NCBI RefSeq assembly: GCF_000299395.1
Contig: NC_018656.1
Span: 930,001 to 994,000 of the forward strand
DNA from: Candidatus Nitrosopumilus sediminis
Lineage (GTDB): Archaea > Thermoproteota > Nitrososphaeria > Nitrososphaerales > Nitrosopumilaceae
Direction of reading: 5' to 3'
Length of the DNA stretch: 64,000 nt
Position numbers and translations under genes: made by a program. Of this stretch, positions 56,189 through 63,880 are shown one piece after another. Under the pieces are notes generated by a model. It had not been told where the DNA came from. It made no database searches and was given only the letters and a program-made list of their open reading frames with translations. How positions within the stretch are numbered: the first letter of the stretch is position 1; the number at the start of each line of letters is the position of its first letter.

Positions 56189-56518
56189 ATGAAAAAATTA
56201 AGTCATTCTCAAATTAAAAGATACGATATTAATCAAAAATTAATTCAAGAGTTAACAGATTTACAGTCCAGATTGATAATATTTTCAATTATAACTCATG
56301 CTCAATCTATTGCATATATTTCAAGAATTACTAAAATACCATTAAGCACCGTGTATCAAAAATTAAAAAATCTTGAAGAGATATCTTTGGTTTTTGTTGA
56401 AAAAAATGTGCTTGAGGAAGGCCACAAAATAAAATATTATAAAAGTAGAGTAAAAGGAATTGAAATTTCTATTTCAAAACATGAACCCAAAATAATTTTA
56501 ATCAAAAACAAGATCTAA
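56189..56518 (+). CDS. Small winged-helix regulator, 109 aa (paralog of 41413)
   Basis: M-K-K-L-S-H, Y-D-I-N-Q-K-L-I-Q-E-L-T-D-L-Q-S-R and a helix-turn-helix (I-P-L-S-T-V-Y-Q-K-L-K-N-L-E-E). The match to 41413 covers the whole length, including K-Y-Y-K-S-R versus L-Y-Q-S-R. It lies between the TFB operon and the M-K-T gene chain. Target unknown. Confidence 0.75.
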   Translation: MKKLSHSQIKRYDINQKLIQELTDLQSRLIIFSIITHAQSIAYISRITKIPLSTVYQKLKNLEEISLVFVEKNVLEEGHKIKYYKSRVKGIEISISKHEPKIILIKNKI

Positions 56519-56599
56519 ATCATTTGGTATTTTTCTAGATATTGATTCTACAAATACTTTAGAAGATATTGTCGCAAGTTTGGAAAACTAATTTCTAAT

Positions 56600-56767
56600 T
56601 TAGGAGGTCTCTTTGGTTGTATTCTCATCAAACAAGTTAGAGTATTCTTGCAGATGTGCTACTACTGCATTGTTGCAAACCATTCCATATTCAGACCATA
56701 ATACAACACTGGTTGAAATTACAAAGAGTGTAGAAATTCCAACAATTCCCAAAAGCCTAGTTTTCAT
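56600..56767 (-). CDS. Small membrane-anchored protein of the M-K-T-R-L-L chain, 55 aa
   Basis: M-K-T-R-L-L-G-I-V-G-I-S-T-L-F-V-I-S is a signal anchor; a short tail has one Cys (M-V-C-N-N-A) and ends D-E-N-T-T-K-E-T-S. Its ATG overlaps the TGA of 56764 (ATGA). It is the last gene of a chain beginning at 59770. Confidence 0.65.
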   Translation of the reverse strand: MKTRLLGIVGISTLFVISTSVVLWSEYGMVCNNAVVAHLQEYSNLFDENTTKETS

Positions 56768-57030
56768 TTTCTAATTCCCCATAATACCAATGTTCCAATA
56801 GAAGTAAACGACACTCCGAATAGAAAGAATCCAAGCGGTTTTTCTTGATGATCATCAAAAAGATTTGTATCTACAGGCATTCCAAAAAAGTTAATCCCCG
56901 AAACATATGACAAATCATTACCACAATCAGACAATATTTCACATACACTCCAAATTATGTGTGGAGTCTGAGGCACAATTGCAACAAATACTAGAACTAC
57001 AATAATTGGAATTTTGTATCTAGTCTTCAT
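56764..57030 (-). CDS. Small double-spanning membrane protein, 88 aa
   Basis: M-K-T-R-Y-K-I-P-I-I-V-V-L-V start helix, a short outer loop with two cysteines (V-C-E-I and D-C-G-N), a second helix near the end, then the basic cytosolic R-K end. Stop/start coupled to 56600. Confidence 0.68.
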   Translation of the reverse strand: MKTRYKIPIIVVLVFVAIVPQTPHIIWSVCEILSDCGNDLSYVSGINFFGMPVDTNLFDDHQEKPLGFFLFGVSFTSIGTLVLWGIRK

Positions 57031-57033
57031 TTT

Positions 57034-57714
57034 CTACAACTCTCCAAAATCATGATTCAAGCTGTGCTGGATTATTTCTGGATACTTGCACTGGAATCTG
57101 TCTTCTGGCTCTATCACAGCATGCCATGTCAAAAAGTAATCCACACCGTCAATTGTCGTAGTTCCAAGATATTGCACTATGGTTGCACCAGTGCCATCAA
57201 AGTTTCCGCAATGCGTGATAAACGAATCATATTTTTCAACAATTACATCAAATTCAAAGTTCTCTGTAATCTCATATGTTGTTCTGTCCTTGTTTCCTAT
57301 GCGATAGTCCTTGTCTGCAAACGTAAACAGTGCGGTATTTTCATCAATGAGTTTCATGTTCTTTATTGTAAATATTCCTCCTTCAAGACCCACTCTATCA
57401 AAGTGAAGCTCGCCGTTAATCCCGTTATTTCCAGTGATAAATGAACTCAGGTGGTCTCTGTTTTGTGGGTCATGTATCTTTGGTTTTTTGTAGCAATACT
57501 GGTTCATTGACGGAGTGGTATAACATGTGGAATCTTTTTTGTCATGTATCTCTTGGAACTCATTTTGCTGTATAGGGAAGTTTGGAACTATTTTGGCTTT
57601 GTTTAATGGAACAGAATAGGTGTAAAAGTCAGATATTGCAGAATAGTTTATGGATATTAGAATAAAACCAACTACAAAAACAGAAATTACAAGTAAAATA
57701 TTGCTAGTTTTCAT
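57034..57714 (-). CDS. Exported protein of the M-K-T chain, 226 aa
   Basis: A signal anchor (M-K-T-S-N-I-L-L-V-I-S-V-F-V-V-G) is followed by an ectodomain with four or more cysteines (S-T-C-Y, Y-C-Y-K, H-C-G-N, F-Q-C-K) and beta-prone stretches. It begins by ATGA overlap with 57711. It has no C-terminal helix. Function unknown. Confidence 0.68.
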   Translation of the reverse strand: MKTSNILLVISVFVVGFILISINYSAISDFYTYSVPLNKAKIVPNFPIQQNEFQEIHDKKDSTCYTTPSMNQYCYKKPKIHDPQNRDHLSSFITGNNGINGELHFDRVGLEGGIFTIKNMKLIDENTALFTFADKDYRIGNKDRTTYEITENFEFDVIVEKYDSFITHCGNFDGTGATIVQYLGTTTIDGVDYFLTWHAVIEPEDRFQCKYPEIIQHSLNHDFGEL

Positions 57715-57938
57715 TTTTTTCTCCAGAGAATAATTCCTGCAAGAGTTACAAAGATTCCAATTATTCCACTAAACAAAAATGCCTGTTTATACATAAACAA
57801 AACATAGTCCATTCCATCTATTGGTCGCATCATTGGCGGTTCTGTTGGCGGAAACATCACAAATGATGAATAGATAACAGATGAAAATCCTTCAATCATC
57901 AATGCGATTCCAATAATTACCAAAAGCCTGGTTTTCAT
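57711..57938 (-). CDS. Small double-spanning membrane protein, 75 aa
   Basis: Start ATG 57938 (M-K-T-R-L-L-V-I-I-G-I-A-L-M) is chosen because it overlaps the upstream TGA as ATGA, like its neighbours; the ATG five codons earlier is possible. Two helices and a terminal W-R-K-K. Chain member, unknown role. Confidence 0.68.
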   Translation of the reverse strand: MKTRLLVIIGIALMIEGFSSVIYSSFVMFPPTEPPMMRPIDGMDYVLFMYKQAFLFSGIIGIFVTLAGIILWRKK

Positions 57939-58429
57939 TTTCTTTTCTTCCATAGAATAAAAGTGATCACTACCGCAATACTTGTCACCCCAGCTAGCAT
58001 CAGTGAAAAATTGATGTATGTGTGATTGCCTAATGGAAACTGATTATTGTTTAGATTCTGTTTCATATCTGAGAAAAACATGTCTTGTTTTACCTGATCA
58101 ATGAATTTACCTTCAAGGTTTGGGATTTCTCCTGCATAAAAATAATAATTAAACACATTATAGTGTGCACGGCTAGGATCTGTGTTGAGCCAATCCTCAA
58201 TAGTTCCATTGTTTATTGACAACAGCATCTCTTGTTTTTTTAATTCCATCCATTCTGATCCCTTGTAGTTATAGTATTCAGACCATCTCTGTTTCATAAA
58301 ATCCAGAGAGCATCCTGCCGGACAGTAAGGGGCCCTTGACCATTCATTTGGACCAGGAGGAGCAAAAATTTCAGTAATGGGAAATAGTATTGAAAATGCA
58401 AATAGGAGCATCAAAAGTCTAGTTTTCAT
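57935..58429 (-). CDS. Exported protein with C-terminal anchor, 164 aa
   Basis: A signal peptide (M-K-T-R-L-L-M-L-L-F-A-F-S) leads to an ectodomain with Y-C-P-A-G-C and W-S-E-Y-Y-N-Y. A C-terminal helix ends in W-K-K-R-K. Preceded by a short spacer after 58448. Unknown function. Confidence 0.7.
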   Translation of the reverse strand: MKTRLLMLLFAFSILFPITEIFAPPGPNEWSRAPYCPAGCSLDFMKQRWSEYYNYKGSEWMELKKQEMLLSINNGTIEDWLNTDPSRAHYNVFNYYFYAGEIPNLEGKFIDQVKQDMFFSDMKQNLNNNQFPLGNHTYINFSLMLAGVTSIAVVITFILWKKRK

Positions 58430-58447
58430 TTTCTATTCCCAAAAAAT

Positions 58448-59770
58448 CTAATAGTCATCTACGGGAGCATATCCATCCCATTCATCATCAGAATGATCAG
58501 AGTCAGGTACATAGTTTTCTATAAATAAAATCACATTAAACATTGATGATTTTGCAGGAAATTTGAATATGTAATCAGTAAAGTACTGCGGATAGGGCGC
58601 ATCAGGTGCTTGTACATAGAGCTGTTCTTTGTAGGGCACCTCTATTCCATCAACTAAGATGGCCACACTTGTTAAATCCCCTTTGTTCCATTCGTTAGGA
58701 CCATAACTCATGTAATAGTTCCCACCATTTTGCGGAATTCTGATCTTCACAAACGTGTCGTTCTGAGAGGGTTCAAGTTCAAAGATGGTGTTGCTGTCAT
58801 TTGGATGATAGCTGATAAAATCCACATTCAGTGATGTCGAGTATTCCATAATCATGTTGTGTGCAGGTTTGACCATCATGTAGTTTCTTTCCAAGAGTTT
58901 TTCAACGGAATGGGGTTTAAGATAAACAGTCTCCATCCTGTTGTTCTTCCATCTTTCTAATCCCGGTTCAGGCTCTCCGCTTGAAAACGATACAGAAAAT
59001 ATTTTGGCATCTTTGTTTATTGCACATAACGGAGACATACTGCTTTCCAGATGAAAGTCATCTAAGATGCTATTTTGCATCGCACCGCCAAAGAAGTTAA
59101 GACCATGCCCGAAAGGATTCTGAAATTCTCCGCAAAAAGCCAATACATCTTCACCATAATCAAAGTTAAACTTGCCTACCTTAAACTCCTGATTTCCTAG
59201 ACTTGGATTGCCTCGTAACTCATGTTTTATTGCAGCAGCTATGATCGATTCCTCTTCTTGTGTAAGATATGATTTATCTTCAAGAAATATTGCAGATACT
59301 TTTTCTTTTAGCGGACCAAAACACCAGCCCAAGTTCCATTCTTCTATAATTCCAGGAGGTCCGTTTGGTGCTGGTGTTTCAGTGAAAATCTTTGCGTATT
59401 GAATGTGTGTGCTATTAATGGCAGCCTCTAGCCAGTAAACCTGTCTGTCTGTATAATCAACAACGTAACCACAGTTGTAGCTTGATGGCTGATATATTGA
59501 GAGTTGAGGTCCACGACTAAGGACGATGTCTTTTCTTGCAACATCGACTCCCATAGCCAAAAGTTTTTCCTCAAAGATTTCAGGCATTATTTTTGCAATA
59601 AGCAAGTCATAGTCAATTTTTCCATCGGAAGTAAATCGAACATTATAATTTTCGGTGTACGGTACCAAGGTTTTTTCAGAGGGGACTAGATCTTCTTGTT
59701 GGCCGAAAGTACTTCCAAACGAAGTAATGGCAAAACAGATCAAAATTAGAAAAATTACAAAATATTTCAT
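58448..59770 (-). CDS. Secreted multidomain protein, first gene of the M-K-T chain, 440 aa
   Basis: A signal peptide (M-K-Y-F-V-I-F-L-I-L-I-C-F-A-I-T-S) is followed by about 420 residues of beta-rich sequence with paired Cys (N-C-G-Y, W-C-F-G, F-C-G-E). A L-K-P-H-S-V-E-K-L-L-E-R-N-Y segment resembles the L-I-E-R-G-W module of 27479 and 32623. It may be a scaffold for the membrane proteins encoded after it. Confidence 0.7.
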   Translation of the reverse strand: MKYFVIFLILICFAITSFGSTFGQQEDLVPSEKTLVPYTENYNVRFTSDGKIDYDLLIAKIMPEIFEEKLLAMGVDVARKDIVLSRGPQLSIYQPSSYNCGYVVDYTDRQVYWLEAAINSTHIQYAKIFTETPAPNGPPGIIEEWNLGWCFGPLKEKVSAIFLEDKSYLTQEEESIIAAAIKHELRGNPSLGNQEFKVGKFNFDYGEDVLAFCGEFQNPFGHGLNFFGGAMQNSILDDFHLESSMSPLCAINKDAKIFSVSFSSGEPEPGLERWKNNRMETVYLKPHSVEKLLERNYMMVKPAHNMIMEYSTSLNVDFISYHPNDSNTIFELEPSQNDTFVKIRIPQNGGNYYMSYGPNEWNKGDLTSVAILVDGIEVPYKEQLYVQAPDAPYPQYFTDYIFKFPAKSSMFNVILFIENYVPDSDHSDDEWDGYAPVDDY

Positions 59771-59816
59771 AATATGACTAGCAAAACAATACGAAGTTCA
59801 TAAAGTGTTCTATCTT

Positions 59817-59839
59817 TAATTTAACATAGGAAATATTGA
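59817..59839. repeat. 23-nt repeat, copy 2 (partner 26671-26693)
   Basis: See 26671. Here it lies between the HEPN stop and the start of the gene at 58448, in the same relation to the upstream stop as copy 1. Confidence 0.6.
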
Positions 59840-59844
59840 CTTTT

Positions 59845-60465
59845 TCAATTTTGGTCTACAACAATAACACTACACATAAGAAATTGATTGATAGTTCCAA
59901 CAAAATTTCTTATTTCAGAGTAATCAAAAACATATTGTTTGTTATTATGAACAATATCATGTCTTATGTCAAATATTTTTAAAAAAACATCCCAATTTTT
60001 GTGAAATGGATTTGTGTATTTTATGTGAGCATACTCATAAGAATAACCATCAGCATATTGAACAGATTCATCCTTTATTTCTGCCAAATAATCATCTACA
60101 CCCAACAATACAGAAAAAACAGTATTCACATCATCCAAGTTCATAAAACTGAATGAAGATATTATTTGATCAGATATAGTTGCATTAGTTTGGATTTGTG
60201 AGAATAACTGCCTAGATTTTCGATTTCTTTTAGATTTTCTATAAGCTTGATTTAAAAGAAAAGTTTCAAACATAGATACTGCTTTAACAATAAGATGATT
60301 AGAAAGGGCAATTCTAACTTTATCATTTTTTTTACGTGATTTGATTTCTTCTAAAATCGGAATGACTTCTTTTTCAGTGTATATTCTTAAACGGGGATAT
60401 AATTTTTCATTAAAAAGGGCATTTTTCTTTCGTTTAGAAAATGTACCGCGTCTTTTGTCTACCAT
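59845..60465 (-). CDS. HEPN-domain protein, probable RNase
   Basis: 206 aa, all-helical. The motif R168-H-D-I-V-H173-N fits the Rx4-6H active site of HEPN ribonucleases; A-V-S-M-F-E-T-F-L is the typical first helix. Such proteins cleave RNA in toxin, CRISPR and abortive-infection systems. It overlaps the nuclease-like gene by 7 bases, so the two are coupled. No MNT antitoxin neighbour is seen; control would come from the upstream GTPase/GAP1 genes (inference). Confidence 0.78.
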   Translation of the reverse strand: MVDKRRGTFSKRKKNALFNEKLYPRLRIYTEKEVIPILEEIKSRKKNDKVRIALSNHLIVKAVSMFETFLLNQAYRKSKRNRKSRQLFSQIQTNATISDQIISSFSFMNLDDVNTVFSVLLGVDDYLAEIKDESVQYADGYSYEYAHIKYTNPFHKNWDVFLKIFDIRHDIVHNNKQYVFDYSEIRNFVGTINQFLMCSVIVVDQN

Positions 60466-61100
60466 ATCACGATATTTTTCCTTCTTGTATTAGTTGAACC
60501 CCAAATATCAGTAGTTTTCTTTTTTCTATGGGATTTTTTCTTTGTAATTTTTCTTTGGTTAGTTTTCTTTTTAGTTTTTGTAGAACCGAAGATTGAATCC
60601 ATAGAACTGTTAGAACCCCATATACTATCAGATTTCTTTTTAGTAGATTTCTTTTTTGTAATAGATTTTTTCTTAGTTTTCTTTTTTGCTTCAAAATCAT
60701 CACTCCAAAAACTAACATTTCCAAATCCAAGAGAACTTGAACGGTCTTTTTTCTTTCTTTTCTTGGACTTGTCAGACTCTCGATTGTTTGACACTAATCC
60801 TAAAAGGGTAGGCTCAAGACGTTCTACCACATATTTTTTACCTAAGTAACCTCGTTTTTTCTTTTGAAGTTTAGATAGTTTTGAATTTCCAGTTTTAACT
60901 TCAATGTATTTCGTTTCTTTTTTCCCAGTCAACCAATCTTTTTTTTCTGCCTTTAGATCATGACCTTTTCCGGTTCGTTTTACTTTGTAGCCTGAAAATT
61001 CGTACTCTTCTTTGATTCTTCTTTCTCCTATTTTTCCTTGTTCTTGATTTTCTCGGTTTACTTGTTTTCTACTTTTTTTGAATGTGTCAAAGAATCCCAA
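60459..61100 (-). CDS. PD-(D/E)xK nuclease-like protein with Lys-rich motif tail
   Basis: 213 aa. The N-terminal 85 residues have the restriction-endonuclease core: G-E-R (E26), G-H-D48-L, then I-E67-V-K69-T-G-N-S and L-Q-K. The C-terminal 100 residues are disordered and Lys-rich, with repeated D-S-I-W-G-S / D-S-I-F-G-S / D-I-W-G-S peptides that may bind a partner. Fits a DNA-cutting effector of a conflict operon. Coupled to the HEPN gene. Confidence 0.78.
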   Translation of the reverse strand: MGFFDTFKKSRKQVNRENQEQGKIGERRIKEEYEFSGYKVKRTGKGHDLKAEKKDWLTGKKETKYIEVKTGNSKLSKLQKKKRGYLGKKYVVERLEPTLLGLVSNNRESDKSKKRKKKDRSSSLGFGNVSFWSDDFEAKKKTKKKSITKKKSTKKKSDSIWGSNSSMDSIFGSTKTKKKTNQRKITKKKSHRKKKTTDIWGSTNTRRKNIVIW

Positions 61101-61104
61101 TAAA

Positions 61105-61218
61105 TTATCTATATGAGTATGAACTTAAGCATATTGATTGTTTTGCCACGTCGCCTTTTACTCTACCAATCAACCTTTCAACTTCCTTGTCAGAAAATAT
61201 TACAAATTGATTTTCCAA
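61105..61218 (-). CDS. Possible 37-aa ORF between GAP1-like and nuclease genes
   Basis: TTG-started; V-I-F-S-D-K-E-V-E-R-L-I-G-R-V-K-G-D-V reads like protein, and the strand matches the operon. No ATG is available, so start and reality are uncertain; it may be the eroded end of a larger gene. Confidence 0.25.
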   Translation of the reverse strand: MENQFVIFSDKEVERLIGRVKGDVAKQSICLSSYSYR

Positions 61219-61279
61219 ATAGGAATTAATGTCATCTAATTAGTAAAAATATTCTAATTAAATCAAAATTTCATTGGTT

Positions 61280-63088
61280 TTAAGACCATGGCCACCACAA
61301 TTTAAAGGGATTAAATACAATATTTGGTTCAGATTCTTTTTTATTCGTTTTTTTAGTCATTTTGATTGATTGTAGTTTTTTCATAAGAGATTTTCGTTCT
61401 AAAAGAATTGTAGAGTATTTTTTCTTAAGACTGGGAGTGAATTCAGTTGTTCTATATTCTTTAACATATCCTAAACAATGTAGAAGGTTAGTCAACATAT
61501 CATTAGAATATGTTTTAAATTTAGAAAAATTTTCAGAGGATGTCCACTCAAGACTTTTATTTTTTGATGCTCGTGTATTTTTCATTATGTGATTTTTTAT
61601 TTCTAAAATTAAATTTTCTGTAAATGAAAGAAGTGTTTTTGGAGGTACATTATTCCTAAATTCATGATTGTTTAAGGAACTATGAAGAATATTTTTAGTC
61701 TTTTCAATCTCATCGATTGAATCAAATTTGATTTTGAAATTAAGTAATGCATCATTTAAGAAAATTGGATCGACCCCTGAAGAATTAGATAAAATTTTTT
61801 CAATAATATTTGATAGCAGTTTTTTCTTCCAATATGGAGGATTTTTGATAAAAATAAGTAAAAGAGATTTCAGATTTTTATATTGAAAGAAAGATTTGAT
61901 GAATTCATCAGCATAGTCTGAATCATTAATATCTTCTAGAAAATCATAAAAGTTATTCTTTATTTCTTTATTTTTCAATTTCACTATTTTATTAATGAAA
62001 GTTTTTTTGAGTTCATATTCATCAGTTCGTTTTAATGCATTTTCAATTAGTTTAACATTTAGTGGGGATTCAATGATTTCTTGTAGAATTTCACCTGTTT
62101 CTATTTGATCTAATAGATTTTTATTATTTGATTTCATACAATACTGTTTAGCTTTTTTAAGATAATCTAATGTTAAAGAAGAATCTATTTTTTTAGTTGT
62201 TTTTGCACATTCTAATAAATAAATAGAAATTTTTTCTGGGTCAGTTGTATTTTGAGATAAATTTTCATAGTTAATCAATTTCATTGCTTCATAGGTAGAT
62301 AGCTCATGCATATTCATTATTTTTTCATGAAATTGTTTTATTCCAGATTCATTTTTTTCTATAACTAAATTTGCAATATATTGAAAATCCAATATTGGAA
62401 AATTCAATTTTTTCTTATATCCAATGATATTTTTTATTGGTATTATTGTCCATTTTTTGCTAAATTCAATATCAGGTGGGGATTGAATTATGTCATATTC
62501 ATTCTGACGTTTAGGTTCAAATACATGAGAAGAAAAAGAAACTAATCGTAAAGATTCAGGCAAAACCATCAAAATATTCTGAATTAAATCATAGTGATCA
62601 AATCCGATTATTGCTGTTTTTTTTGCTTGTGTAATTGAATTCAACAGATGAGATAAAATATTTTCATCAAGATTACTAAAGACATCGAAATTAATTTTTT
62701 TAGAACTTGGTTTAAGTTGAATTTTATCTAAAATTCCATGTGATTTTACATTTAAAGTAAAATAATCATCTAAATTTCTTGAATCAAATCCTAATTTTTC
62801 AAATTCATCTTGATTTAAAATAAATGTATGATTATAGAGAGTTCCTCGTCTTCCATCATAACCAACTCCTATATTCTTTACGATACTATACGCAATTTTG
62901 TGATTATCAAGTAATACTAAGCTTCTAGATTCTTCAAATTTTTCAATATTCGTACCTATTGGATAAAGATAGCCAGCTAGTTGAGAAACTATTTGTGGTG
63001 TTATACCTTCACTTTGTGCAATTATTTGATAGCCTTCTTTTTCAGGCGTCTTAGCTGCAGTGTAGATAAATTGTTCACATTCTAACAA
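61280..63088 (-). CDS. GAP1-like GTPase-associated protein, 602 aa
   Basis: The N-terminal about 150 residues have the pattern E-Q-F-I-Y, G-Y-Q-I-I-A-Q-S-E-G, R-S-L-V-L-L and D-G-R-R-G-T-L-Y-N-H-T, matching (from memory) the GTPase-associated protein 1 family of predicted NTP-dependent conflict systems. The remaining 450 residues are helical repeats. It starts 3 bases after the GTPase stop, as in other GAP1/double-GTPase operons. Probably couples GTPase state to effectors (inference). Confidence 0.72.
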   Translation of the reverse strand: MLECEQFIYTAAKTPEKEGYQIIAQSEGITPQIVSQLAGYLYPIGTNIEKFEESRSLVLLDNHKIAYSIVKNIGVGYDGRRGTLYNHTFILNQDEFEKLGFDSRNLDDYFTLNVKSHGILDKIQLKPSSKKINFDVFSNLDENILSHLLNSITQAKKTAIIGFDHYDLIQNILMVLPESLRLVSFSSHVFEPKRQNEYDIIQSPPDIEFSKKWTIIPIKNIIGYKKKLNFPILDFQYIANLVIEKNESGIKQFHEKIMNMHELSTYEAMKLINYENLSQNTTDPEKISIYLLECAKTTKKIDSSLTLDYLKKAKQYCMKSNNKNLLDQIETGEILQEIIESPLNVKLIENALKRTDEYELKKTFINKIVKLKNKEIKNNFYDFLEDINDSDYADEFIKSFFQYKNLKSLLLIFIKNPPYWKKKLLSNIIEKILSNSSGVDPIFLNDALLNFKIKFDSIDEIEKTKNILHSSLNNHEFRNNVPPKTLLSFTENLILEIKNHIMKNTRASKNKSLEWTSSENFSKFKTYSNDMLTNLLHCLGYVKEYRTTEFTPSLKKKYSTILLERKSLMKKLQSIKMTKKTNKKESEPNIVFNPFKLWWPWS

Positions 63089-63091
63089 GAG

Positions 63092-63880
63092 TTACTCTTT
63101 TAATTTTTGATCTAACCAAGAAATAAAGTTAACATATTCATCCTCACTATACGATAATGGGACTTTAACTTGGAATGTTTTTTGTATATCAGTAGTTGTA
63201 GTTTCTGATGTAGTTTTTGGTGTAGCTTCTGGTGTAGCTTCTGGTGTAGCTTCTGGTGTAGCTTCTGGTGTAGCTTCTAAATTTGAGGAATTTGGTTCTA
63301 TAGTAATTTCTACTGGTTTGTTATCTGCTCCTCGTTCAACATCAAGAAATACTTTGAAATATGCTATGTTGCCAGAAATGGATTTTATTTGACTGTGTAA
63401 AGCAGGCATGTGTTCATTTAATAATTCTTCAGGGTTTTTAACACGATTACTTTCATCTAATAAATCACATTTTGTAAACATGATTGAAATTGGATTTGTA
63501 ATTTTGTTATTATTTGCTTCACCTGTTAATTCTTTAAGTTTCAGTAAATTATTTAGAAGTTGCATGTAATCAAATGATAATTCTTCCCAATTTTTAAAAT
63601 CTTCACAATCAATTAGTATTGCATAGGCTTTTGAAAAAATCAGAAAGCTAAACGGCCCATACAGATAACCTTTTTGTTTTTCATGATTTAATATTCTATC
63701 TCTTAATCCATCAGAGGATAATTCTTTTGATAACAAATATTTTTGTAATTCTCCAGATATGTCATTAAATTTTAATGAAATTGTACCACCACTTGGTTGT
63801 TGGGTGAGTAACATTTCCACACGATCAATATCGGATTCTTCAGTTCTAGAAGGAAATTTACCATTTTTTAATGAAAGCAT
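63092..63880 (-). CDS. P-loop GTPase (DO-GTPase2-like), C-terminal part after a frameshift
   Basis: 262 aa containing the G3-like D-I-S-G-E (Asp40-Gly43), G4-like F-T-K-C-D-L-L, and an E-A-T-P repeat linker before the last strand. It lacks the P-loop, which is in the overlapping frame at 63868-64000. Adding one A to the seven-A run at 63882-63888 would restore one protein continuing through M-K-K-N-M-L-S-L. The ATG at 63880 is therefore probably internal. Confidence 0.78.
   Translation of the reverse strand: MLSLKNGKFPSRTEESDIDRVEMLLTQQPSGGTISLKFNDISGELQKYLLSKELSSDGLRDRILNHEKQKGYLYGPFSFLIFSKAYAILIDCEDFKNWEELSFDYMQLLNNLLKLKELTGEANNNKITNPISIMFTKCDLLDESNRVKNPEELLNEHMPALHSQIKSISGNIAYFKVFLDVERGADNKPVEITIEPNSSNLEATPEATPEATPEATPEATPKTTSETTTTDIQKTFQVKVPLSYSEDEYVNFISWLDQKLKE
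63219..63278 (-). repeat. 12-bp tandem repeat coding E-A-T-P, five units
   Basis: The + strand unit GGTGTAGCTTCT repeats five times, flanked by partial units. It encodes a flexible linker between the GTPase core and its C-terminal segment. A likely copy-number-variable site. Confidence 0.9.
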
